From the NCBI RefSeq assembly GCF_000022085.1, contig NC_011894.1:3251501-3315500 (forward strand): a DNA stretch of 64,000 bases, written 5' to 3'. Shown one piece after another: positions 8,801 through 17,349 of this stretch. This stretch comes from Methylobacterium nodulans ORS 2060. GTDB lineage: Bacteria > Pseudomonadota > Alphaproteobacteria > Rhizobiales > Beijerinckiaceae. A program made the translations under genes and the position numbers. Within the stretch, counting starts at the first letter, position 1; each line of letters begins with the position of its first letter. Below the pieces are notes generated by a model, which worked only from the letters and a program-made list of their open reading frames with translations, did no database searches and had not been told where the DNA came from.

Positions 8801-9660
8801 GTGCGCTCCCGGCTCTGCAGCCGCGTCCGGCCGACGATGCCGAGACCTCGGCAATCGCCCGAACGATCGCGGAGCTTGCCACGGTGGCTCTGCGGCTCGA
8901 GCTCGAGACCTATCCGAAGCCCGGTCTCGTCAGCCATGTCGATCGCGGCAGCCATGCCGATATGGATGCGGGCACCTTCCGGGCGAGCGCCGCGGCGCTT
9001 CGGCCCTTCTTCGCCGATCTCGCGCTTGCCGGGGCGGCGGGCGCACCGATGCCAACCTTGCGCCGCATCGGCATCGACGCGGAAGCGGCGATGCGGGCCG
9101 CGACGGGCGGCGTGAACACGCATCGCGGTGCCATCTTCGGGCTCGGGCTCCTGTGCGCGGCGGCCGGGGCCATCCGGACCACCGCCGCCGGAACGCTGGG
9201 CGCCCTCGTGCGGGACCGTTACGCCGCCGCGATCCTTGACGGGCCTGTCCTGCTTCACGCGCCCGGCGCACGGGCGCGCCGGCGTCATGGCGTCGGCGGT
9301 GCGCCGGTCGAGGCGGCTTCAGGCTTCCCGACCCTCTACCGGGTCGGGCTGCCGGCCCTGCGCCGAGCCCGGCGGGTGCGCCCCGGCGAGGCGGAGGCGG
9401 CGCGGGTGGAAGCCTGCCTCGCCCTGATCGCGCATCTTGAGGACACCAACCTGCTGCACCGGGGAGGACCTGAGGGCTACGCCTTTGCGCGGGAACAGGC
9501 GGCCCGGTTCATCGCACAAGGAGGCGTCGCTCAGCCCGATTGGCGCGCTCGCGCAGAGGCGTTGCATCACGCCTTCGTGGCACGCAACCTGAGCCCCGGC
9601 GGCGCCGCAGACCTCCTCGCGATGACGCTGTTCGTGGATCGGATCGAGGCTGCGCCGTGA
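8797..9660 (+). CDS. mdcB: Triphosphoribosyl-dephospho-CoA synthase
   Basis: A 287-residue member of the CitG/MdcB family, which makes the prosthetic-group precursor from ATP and dephospho-CoA. Diagnostic segments are YPKPGLVSHVDRGSHADMD near residue 45, TGGVNTHRGAIFGLGLL in the middle and RNLSPGGAADLLAMTLFVD at the C-terminus. The ATG at 8797 overlaps the mdcG stop as ATGA. The GC-rich frame is also open upstream inside mdcG, but that part is not homologous. The 3' end overlaps the GTG of mdcH. Confidence 0.93.
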   Translation: MSALPALQPRPADDAETSAIARTIAELATVALRLELETYPKPGLVSHVDRGSHADMDAGTFRASAAALRPFFADLALAGAAGAPMPTLRRIGIDAEAAMRAATGGVNTHRGAIFGLGLLCAAAGAIRTTAAGTLGALVRDRYAAAILDGPVLLHAPGARARRRHGVGGAPVEAASGFPTLYRVGLPALRRARRVRPGEAEAARVEACLALIAHLEDTNLLHRGGPEGYAFAREQAARFIAQGGVAQPDWRARAEALHHAFVARNLSPGGAADLLAMTLFVDRIEAAP

Positions 9661-10580
9661 CGCTCGCCGTGCTGCTCTCCGGCCAGGGCGGCCAGCATCC
9701 CGGCATGTTCGATCTCACCGCCGATCTGCCGGCCGCGCAGCACGTCTTCACGGCGGCCGAGGGGGTTCTCGGCGCCGACCCGCGCGAGCTCGTCCGGGCC
9801 GCGGGTCCTACCCTGCACGACAACCGCACCGGGCAGATCCTCTGCTGTGTCGCCGCGCTCGCCGGTTGGGCGATCGTCGAGGCAGCCCGCCCGGCCCGCG
9901 TGATCGTCGCGGGCTACAGCATCGGCGACCTAGCGGCCTGGGGCTGCGCGGGCCGCCTCGGCGCAGAGGCGGTCCTGCGGCTGGCGGCCGCGCGTGCCGA
10001 GGCCATGGACGAGGCGTCCGGCGAGGGGTTCGGGCTGGCCGGGATCCGAGGGCTCGGTCTCGCGGATATCCGTGTCATGGCTGAGAAACACGACTGCTTC
10101 CTCGCCATTCGCAATGCGGCCGACAGCGCCGTCGTCGGTGGCGCGAGCCGTGCTCTCGACGCACTCTGCAAGGAGGCCCGCGCGGCCGGTGCGCAGCGCG
10201 CCGTTATGCTGCCGGTGCGGACCCCCTCGCACACGCCACTGCTGGAGGTGGCGAGCCGGCGGTTCGAGGATGCTCTCGCCCGGGAAGGTCTACGGCATCC
10301 GCCACCCGGAGCACCGCGGCTCATCAGCGGCCTCGACGGCGCGCCGGTGTTCGATATGCGCGCGGGCCTCCACAAGCTGGCGCTTCAGATCTCGCGCACG
10401 ATCGACTGGGCCGCCTGCCTGGAAGCCTGCCGCGAATATGGTGCGCAGACGGTGCTGGAACTCGGTCCGGGACACGCCCTCACGACCATGGCTCGTGACG
10501 CGATCCCCGAGGCACGGGTGCACGCTCTTGAGGAATTCCGCTCGGCGGATGGAGCGGCTGACTGGATCAGACACAGCTAA
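9657..10580 (+). CDS. mdcH: Malonate decarboxylase malonyltransferase (epsilon subunit)
   Basis: A 307-residue malonyl-CoA:ACP transferase fold. The start LLSGQGGQHPGMFDL, the nucleophile elbow AGYSIGDLAAW (serine near residue 88) and ELGPGHALTTMARDA close to the end are all family hallmarks. It charges MdcC from malonyl-CoA so that the decarboxylase cycle can begin. The GTG start at 9657 lies in a GTGA overlap with mdcB. Last gene of the operon; about 440 non-coding bases follow. Confidence 0.92.
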   Translation: MTLAVLLSGQGGQHPGMFDLTADLPAAQHVFTAAEGVLGADPRELVRAAGPTLHDNRTGQILCCVAALAGWAIVEAARPARVIVAGYSIGDLAAWGCAGRLGAEAVLRLAAARAEAMDEASGEGFGLAGIRGLGLADIRVMAEKHDCFLAIRNAADSAVVGGASRALDALCKEARAAGAQRAVMLPVRTPSHTPLLEVASRRFEDALAREGLRHPPPGAPRLISGLDGAPVFDMRAGLHKLALQISRTIDWAACLEACREYGAQTVLELGPGHALTTMARDAIPEARVHALEEFRSADGAADWIRHS

Positions 10581-11020
10581 AAAGAGGGCTCCAACTGTGG
10601 CGAACTGCGTCCACGCCGCTTGCCCAGTGTGACCTCTGTCACCTCTTGTATGCCTCGCTCTCTAAAGCAAGCGGGTGCGGGCTCGCAGGCTGCGATCGAT
10701 CACGGCGTACGAAGGCCCGCTGTCGCGCGGGACGCGCTGTCACTCTCCGCGCGGCAGTTAGGGAGTGTCGGCCCATGGCGCAAAGCCGAACGAGCAGATC
10801 GTGAATACGGGGCGCGGCCTCGCTGTTCAGGCTGCGATTCGCGGAGTGGCATGACCGCCTCGACGTGCAATGCAGTCCAGCTCGCCCGCCCCGCCGAGCG
10901 AGAGCGCTTGATGTTCAGATGATAAATAGCCCTTGACGCGCATCGCCACCGCTGGCAGTTTATCGATCGATAAACGACGGCTCGGCCGCGAGCCCTCGCC
11001 GCCGGGGATGGAGGAGCGTC
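10581..11020. other. Intergenic region, mdcH to monooxygenase
   Basis: No gene seen on either strand. A TTGACG hexamer at 10933-10938 could be a -35 element for the following operon, and the palindrome at 10959-10974 lies about 50 bases before the start codon, where a repressor would block it. Confidence 0.5.
10959..10974. promoter_or_regulatory. Candidate TetR operator A
   Basis: TTTATCGATCGATAAA is a perfect 16-base palindrome in the promoter region of the monooxygenase operon. Its core fits T(T/G)ATCG-N2-CGAT(A/C)A, shared with the palindrome at 16105-16118 in front of the tetR gene that closes the same gene group. Confidence 0.6.
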
Positions 11021-12274
11021 ATGGCAGATCATGCTACAGCTGCTGCGGGCAGCGCCCCGCGAGCGATCGTCGTCGGCGGCTCGTTGGGCGGCCTGTTCGC
11101 GGCCCTCCTTCTGCGACGCGCGGGTTGGCGTGTGGACGTGTTCGAGCGCGTCGGCGCCGAGCTGTCGGGCCGCGGCGCGGGCATCGTCACCCATGCCGAG
11201 CTGTTCGACGTTCTGGCTCACGCTGAGATCGACCGCGACGCGGCCGAGGTCGGTGTCGCGGTCGCGGGACGCCGCGTTTTCGCGCGCGACGGAACGCTGG
11301 TCGGCGAGCGCGCTCTGCCGCAGGTGCTCACCGCCTGGAGCCGCCTCTACGGCCTGCTCCGGCAGGCACTTCCGGCCCGGTCCTATCATCACGGGCGCGC
11401 CCTCGTGCGCATTGCGGAGGACCCAGAGGCGGTCACCGCACATTTCGCTGACGGCACCTGCATGCGCGGAGACCTGCTCGTCGGAGCCGACGGTATCGGT
11501 TCGACGGTGCGGGCGCAGTTCGCGCCCGAGGCCGCGCCGCTCTACGCGGGCTACGTCGCCTGGCGCGGTCTCGTCGACGAGGCGGAGTTGTCGGAGGGAA
11601 CCCGCGCGGCGCTCTGCAATCACTTCTCCTTCTCGCTCCCGCCGGGCGAGCAGATGCTCGGCTACCCGGTCGCCGGGGCAGGCGAAGCCATGGAGCCGGG
11701 GCGGCGGCGCTTCAATTTCGTCTGGTATCGGCCGGCGGCGGCCGAGACGGCGTTGCGAGCGCTCCTCACCGACGTCGATGGTGTCACCCACCCGCTCTCC
11801 ATCCCGCCGAACCGGATCCGGCCCTCGGTGATCGCCGCCCTGCGGCAGGACGCACGCCGCCTCCTCGCTCCGCAATTCGCCGAGGTGGTGGAGCGGACGG
11901 CGCAGCCCTTCCTCCAGGCGATCCAGGACCTGGAGACGCCCAGGATGGCGCTCGGCCGCCGCACGGTGATCCTGGGCGACGCCGCCTTCGTGGCCCGGCC
12001 CCATGTCGGCATGGGCGTGACCAAGGCCGCCGCGGACGCGCGGGCTCTCGCGGAGGCGCTCCAGGCGCATCCGGGCGATGTCGGGGCCGCCCTCGCACGG
12101 TTCGAGGCGCAGCGCCTTCCGGTCGGCCGGGCAGTGGTTCGGCGGGCGCGGGAGCTCGGCGCCTACATGCAGGCGCAGATCCTCACCGCCGAAGAACGGG
12201 CCATGGCCGAGCGCCACCGGGTCCCCGAGGCCGTCATGGCCGAGACGGCCGTGGCAACCGGGCTCGCGGCCTGA
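11021..12274 (+). CDS. FAD-dependent monooxygenase, hydroxylase family
   Basis: A 417-residue class A flavoprotein hydroxylase. It has the FAD-binding start AIVVGGSLGGLFAALLLRRAG, the DG motif LLVGADGIGSTVRAQF near residue 155 and the GD motif VILGDAAFVARPHVGMGVTK near residue 315. The GGSLGG variant of the dinucleotide motif and YAGYVAWRGLVDEAEL resemble the 2,6-dihydroxypyridine 3-hydroxylase branch, so a hydroxylated aromatic or N-heterocycle is a plausible substrate; this is not proven by sequence. It opens a gene group with a symporter, cupin and MFS carrier under a probable TetR repressor. The start at 11021 has GGAGG a few bases upstream. Confidence 0.85.
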   Translation: MADHATAAAGSAPRAIVVGGSLGGLFAALLLRRAGWRVDVFERVGAELSGRGAGIVTHAELFDVLAHAEIDRDAAEVGVAVAGRRVFARDGTLVGERALPQVLTAWSRLYGLLRQALPARSYHHGRALVRIAEDPEAVTAHFADGTCMRGDLLVGADGIGSTVRAQFAPEAAPLYAGYVAWRGLVDEAELSEGTRAALCNHFSFSLPPGEQMLGYPVAGAGEAMEPGRRRFNFVWYRPAAAETALRALLTDVDGVTHPLSIPPNRIRPSVIAALRQDARRLLAPQFAEVVERTAQPFLQAIQDLETPRMALGRRTVILGDAAFVARPHVGMGVTKAAADARALAEALQAHPGDVGAALARFEAQRLPVGRAVVRRARELGAYMQAQILTAEERAMAERHRVPEAVMAETAVATGLAA

Positions 12275-12302
12275 ACCACCTCACACAGGGAGGAACGACA
12301 CC

Positions 12303-12602
12303 ATGGAGATCGAGCGGATCGAGGGCCATCCGGTCTTCCGCCGGCTCGCCTTCGAGCGGGGCTGCCTCGGCCTCGTCCTCGCGGCGGCGATGGCGGGGAC
12401 CTATTTCAGCTACATCCTCACCATCGCCTTCCGCCCTGCCCTGCTCGCTGTTCCCGTGACGGACGACTCGGTGATCACCTGGGGCATCATCGCGGGGGCA
12501 GCCCTCCTGAGCTTCGGCTTCGTGCTGACGGCGGTCTACGTGCTCGTCGCCAACACCCGGCTCGACGCGCTGAGCCGGCGTCTTGAGGAGGACCTGCGAT
12601 GA
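12303..12602 (+). CDS. DUF485 small membrane protein
   Basis: A 99-residue protein with two hydrophobic segments (about residues 20-45 and 60-85) around the family motif [22 protein letters not shown]485 proteins such as YjcH are usually encoded directly before an ActP-type acetate symporter, exactly as here. AGGGAGGA precedes the ATG at 12303, and the 3' end overlaps the symporter start by four bases. Its biochemical role is unknown; it is assumed to assist the symporter. Confidence 0.88.
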   Translation: MEIERIEGHPVFRRLAFERGCLGLVLAAAMAGTYFSYILTIAFRPALLAVPVTDDSVITWGIIAGAALLSFGFVLTAVYVLVANTRLDALSRRLEEDLR

Positions 12603-14263
12603 GCGTGCGTCCCCTCCTCCCGGTTCTCCTGCTCCTGGCCCTCCCGGCGGGGCCGGCGCTCGCCGACGCGCTGTCGGGTCCGACCGAGCGGCAGGCCGTG
12701 AACCCAACCGCGATCGGGCTCTTCCTCGTCTTCGTCGCGGTCACCCTCGGCATCACCGTGCGGGCGGCCCGGCGCGGCACCCGCACGGCGAGCGACTTCT
12801 ACGCCGCGGGCGGGGGCCTGAGCGGCGTCCAGAACGGGCTCGCCATCGCGGGCGACTACACCTCGGCCGCCACGTTCCTCGGAGTGACGGCGCTCGTCTA
12901 CAGCTCGGGCTACGACGGGATGATCTACGCGGTCGGGTTCCTGGTCGGCTTCCCGATGATCCTGTTCCTGATCGCCGAGCCCCTGCGCAACCTCGGCCGC
13001 TACACCTTCGCGGACGTCGCTGCCTACCGCCTGTCCGAAGTGCCGGTGCGGCTGGTGGCGGGGCTCAACACGCTCGTGATCGTGCTCCTCTACCTGATCG
13101 CCCAGATGGTCGGGGCCGGCAAACTCGTCGAGCTCCTGTTCGGTCTCCCCTACGCTACCGCCGTCGCGCTCGTGGGCATGCTGATGATGCTCTATGTCGC
13201 CTTCGGCGGCATGCGGGCGACAACCTGGGTGCAGATCATCAAGGCGGTGCTGCTCCTCTCGGGGACGGCCCTGATGTCCGCGCTCATCCTCGCCCAGTTC
13301 GGCTTCAGCCTCGAGGCCCTGTTCGGGCGGGCGATCGCTCTGCACCCGAAGAGCCACGCCATCATGGCTCCGGGCGGCCTCGTGCGGGATCCGGTCTCGG
13401 CGCTCTCCCTCGGCCTCGCGCTGATCTTCGGCACTGCCGGCCTGCCGCACATCCTGATGCGCTTCTTCACGGTGGCGGATGCCCGCCAGGCACGGCTCTC
13501 GGTGCTGGTCGCCACCGGCTTCATCACGGTGTTCTACACGCTGCTCTTCGTGCTCGGCTTCGGGGCGATCGCCCTCGTGCTCGGCAACCCCGCCTTCACG
13601 GACACCGCCGGGCGTCTGATCGGCGGCCCCAACATGGTGGCGCTGCACCTCGCCGACCGACTTGGCGGCGCACCGCTCCTCGGCTTCATCTCGGCGGTCG
13701 CCTTCGCGACGATCCTCGCCGTCGTCTCGGGGCTCACGATCGCCGGAGCCTCGGCGGCCAGCCACGACCTCTACGCCCGCGTCCTGCGGCGCGGGCGGGC
13801 GAGCGAGCAGGAAGAGGTGCGGGTCTCGAAGATTGCCGCGGTGGCGATCAGCCTCGCCGCCATGGCGCTGGGCCTGCTCTTCGAGAACCAGAACATCGCC
13901 TTCCTGGTCGGGCTCGTCTTCGCGATCGCGGCCAGCGCCAACTTCCCGGTGATCGTGCTCTCGGTGTCCTGGCGGGGGCTGACCACGCGCGGGGCGGTGG
14001 CGGGCTCGCTGGCGGGCCTTCTCTGCGCGCTCGCCCTGATGGCGCTCGGCCCGAGCGTCTGGACGGCGGTACTCGGCCTGGGGCCGGCGCCCCTCCCCTA
14101 TGACAACCCGGCCTTGTTCTCGGTGCCGCTCGCCTTCCTGACCGCCGTCGCGGTCTCGCGCCTCGACCGCAGCGCTGCCGCGGCGCGTGTCCGCGCGGCC
14201 TTCCGCGCCCAGCACGTCACCGCCCAGACCGGCTTCGACCGGCCCCGGGCCGCCGCCCACTGA
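12599..14263 (+). CDS. Sodium:solute symporter, ActP-like
   Basis: A 554-residue sodium:solute symporter with a cleavable-looking leader (residues 1-22, ending PALADA) and about 13 transmembrane segments. [31 protein letters not shown], given here only as the stretch around residues 65-95, is the ActP hallmark, as is [16 protein letters not shown] near residue 280. ActP proteins carry acetate or related short carboxylates. In this operon the substrate could instead be the acid consumed or formed by the monooxygenase pathway. It overlaps the DUF485 gene by ATGA and is followed 14 bases later by the cupin gene. Confidence 0.9.
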   Translation: MSVRPLLPVLLLLALPAGPALADALSGPTERQAVNPTAIGLFLVFVAVTLGITVRAARRGTRTASDFYAAGGGLSGVQNGLAIAGDYTSAATFLGVTALVYSSGYDGMIYAVGFLVGFPMILFLIAEPLRNLGRYTFADVAAYRLSEVPVRLVAGLNTLVIVLLYLIAQMVGAGKLVELLFGLPYATAVALVGMLMMLYVAFGGMRATTWVQIIKAVLLLSGTALMSALILAQFGFSLEALFGRAIALHPKSHAIMAPGGLVRDPVSALSLGLALIFGTAGLPHILMRFFTVADARQARLSVLVATGFITVFYTLLFVLGFGAIALVLGNPAFTDTAGRLIGGPNMVALHLADRLGGAPLLGFISAVAFATILAVVSGLTIAGASAASHDLYARVLRRGRASEQEEVRVSKIAAVAISLAAMALGLLFENQNIAFLVGLVFAIAASANFPVIVLSVSWRGLTTRGAVAGSLAGLLCALALMALGPSVWTAVLGLGPAPLPYDNPALFSVPLAFLTAVAVSRLDRSAAAARVRAAFRAQHVTAQTGFDRPRAAAH

Positions 14264-14277
14264 CCACGGAGGATTCC

Positions 14278-14700
14278 ATGACCGCATCCGTTCCCTTCGA
14301 GTGGCCAGCCCCGCCGGCTTCCTGGCCCGAGGCCCTGCGCCGGGACTTCGCCGCCCGCGCCGGCAACGGGCAGGTCGGGAGCCGGCTGGTGTCGGAGACC
14401 GAGCGCGTGCGGGTCTGGCTGCTGACCCTGAAACCGGGCGAGCGGATCGGCTTCCACACCCACGTCCTCGATTACTTCTGGACCGCCGTGACCGGGGGAC
14501 GGGCCCGCTCGCACTATGGTGACGGCCGGATCGTGGAGGTCAGTTACGCGCCCGGCGACACCCGGCACCACCGCTATGAGCGGGGCGCCTTCATGATCCA
14601 CGACCTGGAAAATATCGGCGACACCGAGCTCGTCTTCACGACGGTGGAGTTCCTCGACAGCGCCAACCCGCCCCTGCCGCTCGGCGGCGCTCGGGCGTGA
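14278..14700 (+). CDS. Cupin-domain protein
   Basis: A 140-residue single-cupin protein. The first cupin motif is [20 protein letters not shown] with two histidines and later acidic residues, and the second is around [14 protein letters not shown]. Such small cupins bind a metal and act as dioxygenases, isomerases or ligand sensors; the sequence does not settle which. GGAGG precedes the ATG at 14278. Position inside the monooxygenase-symporter group suggests a step in the same pathway, perhaps on the hydroxylated product. Confidence 0.78.
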   Translation: MTASVPFEWPAPPASWPEALRRDFAARAGNGQVGSRLVSETERVRVWLLTLKPGERIGFHTHVLDYFWTAVTGGRARSHYGDGRIVEVSYAPGDTRHHRYERGAFMIHDLENIGDTELVFTTVEFLDSANPPLPLGGARA

Positions 14701-14908
14701 GCCGCCGCAAGGAGCAACGGCGGCCGGATCCGCGATCTCGGTATCTCGGTTCCGGCCGCCACGGCCCGACGCCATCTCGCCGAGGCGGCAGGCCCACGAA
14801 CCGAAGAGAAGCGCGATAGCGCGGCGAGAGGAAACACTCCTGGGGCACTCAGCCCGTCCGGTGGGCGACGCCACGCTGCGGACTCTCAACCGCGGCCGGA
14901 GTTCAGCC

Positions 14909-16102
14909 ATGATGATCGACACGACCCTTGACGCGCAGCCGCGGGACACGACCGCCCGCACCCCAGTCTTTGCCATGGCCGCCGCGGCGGGCATCGCGGT
15001 CGCCAACATCTATTACAACCAGCCGATGCTCGGCGCGATCGAGCGCGACTTGCCGGGCAGCCTCACCGGGCTGATCCCGACCGCGACGCAGGCCGGCTAC
15101 GCGGCCGGTCTGTTCCTGCTGGTGCCGCTCGGCGACCTCGTCGAGCGCCGCCGTCTCATCGCCGTGCAGTTCGGCGTCCTCGCTCTCGCCCTGGTGCTGG
15201 CAGCGGGAGCGCCGAGCGCCGGTTTGGTCGTCCTCGCGTCGCTGCTGCTCGGCGTCGCCGCCACGGTGGCGCAGCAGATCGTGCCGCTCGCCGCCCATCT
15301 GGCGCCTCCGGAGCGCCGCGGCAGCGCCGTCGGCACCGTGCTGGCGGGCATCCTCACCGGCATCCTGCTCAGCCGCACGCTCGCCGGCTTCGTCGCCACG
15401 CATGCGGGCTGGCGCGAGATGTTCTGGCTCGGCGTGCCGCTCGCCCTCACAGCGGGTGGGCTGATGGCGATGCTGCTGCCGCACAGCCGGCCCGACGCGA
15501 CGCTGTCCTACGGCACGCTGATGCGCTCGATCGGTCACCTCTGGCGCGATCTTCCGGCCCTGCGCCTCGCCGCCGCGACCCAGGCGCTGATCTTCGCCGC
15601 CTTCTCGGCATTCTGGACGATCCTGGCCCTCCGGCTCGAGGCTCCACCGTTCGGCCTCGGCCCCGACGCGGCGGGCCTGTTCGGCGTCATCGGCGCGGTC
15701 GGCATCCTGGCGGCGCCGCTGGCCGGGCGCGTCGCCGACCGGCACGGGCCGCGGCGGATCGTGATGCTGGGGGCGCTCGCCACGCTCCTGTCCTGGCTGA
15801 TCCTCGGCCTCTGGGCCTCCGTGATCGGGCTGGTGGCTGGCATCGTGGTGCTCGATCTTGCCATGCAGAGCGCCTTGGTGTCGAATCAGCACTTCGTCTT
15901 CGCTCTGCGGCCCGAGGCGCGGGCGCGGCTCAACACGATCCTGATGGGGGCGATGTTCGTCGGCGGGACGCTCGGATCCGCCGCATCCACTGCGGCCTGG
16001 AGCCGAGGCGGCTGGCTCGCCGTGTCTCTCCTCGGCATCGGCTTCGGAGCCGCCGCCACGGTGCTGCAGATCGCCGGCCGGCTCGACGGGCCCCGCCAGT
16101 AA
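14909..16102 (+). CDS. MFS transporter
   Basis: A 397-residue major facilitator protein with 12 predicted transmembrane segments. [18 protein letters not shown] near the N-terminus and the loop-2 segment [18 protein letters not shown] are typical of the YgaY/sugar-efflux-like MFS branch. A frame from GTG 14861 exists, but the ATG at 14909 with GGCCGGAG eight bases upstream fits the family better. It is probably an exporter or importer for a compound of the preceding pathway. A palindrome shared with the operon promoter starts three bases after its stop. Confidence 0.85.
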   Translation: MMIDTTLDAQPRDTTARTPVFAMAAAAGIAVANIYYNQPMLGAIERDLPGSLTGLIPTATQAGYAAGLFLLVPLGDLVERRRLIAVQFGVLALALVLAAGAPSAGLVVLASLLLGVAATVAQQIVPLAAHLAPPERRGSAVGTVLAGILTGILLSRTLAGFVATHAGWREMFWLGVPLALTAGGLMAMLLPHSRPDATLSYGTLMRSIGHLWRDLPALRLAAATQALIFAAFSAFWTILALRLEAPPFGLGPDAAGLFGVIGAVGILAAPLAGRVADRHGPRRIVMLGALATLLSWLILGLWASVIGLVAGIVVLDLAMQSALVSNQHFVFALRPEARARLNTILMGAMFVGGTLGSAASTAAWSRGGWLAVSLLGIGFGAAATVLQIAGRLDGPRQ

Positions 16103-16104
16103 AC

Positions 16105-16118
16105 TGATCGCCCGATCA
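16105..16118. promoter_or_regulatory. Candidate TetR operator B
   Basis: TGATCGCCCGATCA is a perfect inverted repeat about 105 bases before the tetR start. It agrees with operator A at 10960-10973 in 10 of 14 positions, and every difference is symmetrical. This fits autoregulation of tetR and repression of the operon by the same protein. Confidence 0.55.
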
Positions 16119-16222
16119 TTGGAATGGGCGCTGAAGCCTCTCGTGAGCGCCGCGAGCGGCATCGGAGCGGCGCGCCGTGGCCCCTGTGGCGCCGCTGCAC
16201 TCCGGCGTGATAAGTTGGTCCC

Positions 16223-16951
16223 GTGGACACGACGACGAAATTCGTGACGGCGCCGCGCCGGCGGCCGCCTCACCGGGACGGGACGACGCCCGCCGAGCCG
16301 GCGCGCCGCCGGCTGAGCCCCGCGCAGCGGGAGGAGGAGATCGTCCGTGAGGCGGTGCGCTTCTTCGCGGAGTTCGGCTTCGAGGGCCAGACCCGGGAAC
16401 TTGCCAAGCGGCTCAACATCACGCAGCCGCTGCTCTACCGCTACTTCCCGACCAAGGAGGCGCTGGTCGAGCGGGTCTATCAGGAGGTCTTCCTGCGCCG
16501 CTGGAACCCGTTCTGGGAGGAGGTGATCCGCGACGGATCCCGCCCGCTGCGCGACCGGCTGGTCGGCTTCTACAGTGACTACGCGGAGGTGATCCTCACC
16601 TACGAGTGGATCCGCCTGTTCATGTTCTCCGGGCTGAAGGGGCTCGACTTCAACACCCGCTACTTGGAGCTCCTACGCGAGCGGATCTTCTCGACCATCG
16701 TTGCGCAGCTGCGGGCCGAGTTCGGCCGGCCGTCGCTTCAGGAGAAGCCAGTCACAACTCTTGAGGTCGAGGCGATCTGGAGCCTGCACGCCAGCATTTT
16801 TTATCTGGGGGTGCGCAAGTTCATCTACAGCATGCCTGTGGACGATATCCCAGCGATCGTCCGGATGAAGGTGCAACTTTTCCTGGACGGAGCGCCCGCA
16901 GTGATCGGTGTGGAGAATGCATCAGGACGGCCTGCTGATCGGGGGTCTTGA
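16223..16951 (+). CDS. TetR-family transcriptional regulator
   Basis: A 242-residue regulator with an arginine/proline-rich leader, then a TetR helix-turn-helix at about residues 38-85: EIVREAVRFFAEFGFEG, TRELAKRLNITQPLLYRYFP and TKEALVERVY. The C-terminal part is helical with aromatic residues and no recognised ligand motif. The start is the GTG at 16223; a later start would still keep the DNA-binding domain. It closes the monooxygenase-symporter-cupin-MFS group and is the natural candidate to bind the two related palindromes there. Confidence 0.88.
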   Translation: MDTTTKFVTAPRRRPPHRDGTTPAEPARRRLSPAQREEEIVREAVRFFAEFGFEGQTRELAKRLNITQPLLYRYFPTKEALVERVYQEVFLRRWNPFWEEVIRDGSRPLRDRLVGFYSDYAEVILTYEWIRLFMFSGLKGLDFNTRYLELLRERIFSTIVAQLRAEFGRPSLQEKPVTTLEVEAIWSLHASIFYLGVRKFIYSMPVDDIPAIVRMKVQLFLDGAPAVIGVENASGRPADRGS

Positions 16952-17349
16952 CGGCGACGAAGCGCCTCGTCGGGCGACACACGGCTTCCGCGATGGCCGC
17001 GGCGGCGGCTTGTCCCGCGCTTGACCTCAGGCTTTACATAGGCGCCTGACATCCGGAGCTGGAGCCTGCTCGGGCTTCCCCGCGGCCGGGGCCAAGGCCC
17101 ATTCCGCGCGGGCGAGCGGCGTCGGCCGATAAGAGGGCACGATGAACCGACAGCTTAGCGCGCTTCTGCAAGAGGCGCTGATGTGCAGCGTGTTCTTCGA
17201 TCCGTTGGACCCAGGTCTCAGCTCGAGTTTGGCCCTTTTCGGTTACGCGTTGGTCCAGAAGTGCGGCCGCGAGACGGCGTAGTCGAGGGCTGCGTCGAGG
17301 GGCATGATGGCGATGCCGAGCGGCCCTATCGCAGCCCGAGGCCGAAGCT
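16952..17349. other. Intergenic region, nothing recognised
   Basis: About 400 bases between tetR and the convergent CoxL-like gene. I see no protein-like frame, no strong hairpin followed by T residues and no repeat shared with the rest of the window. Confidence 0.5.
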
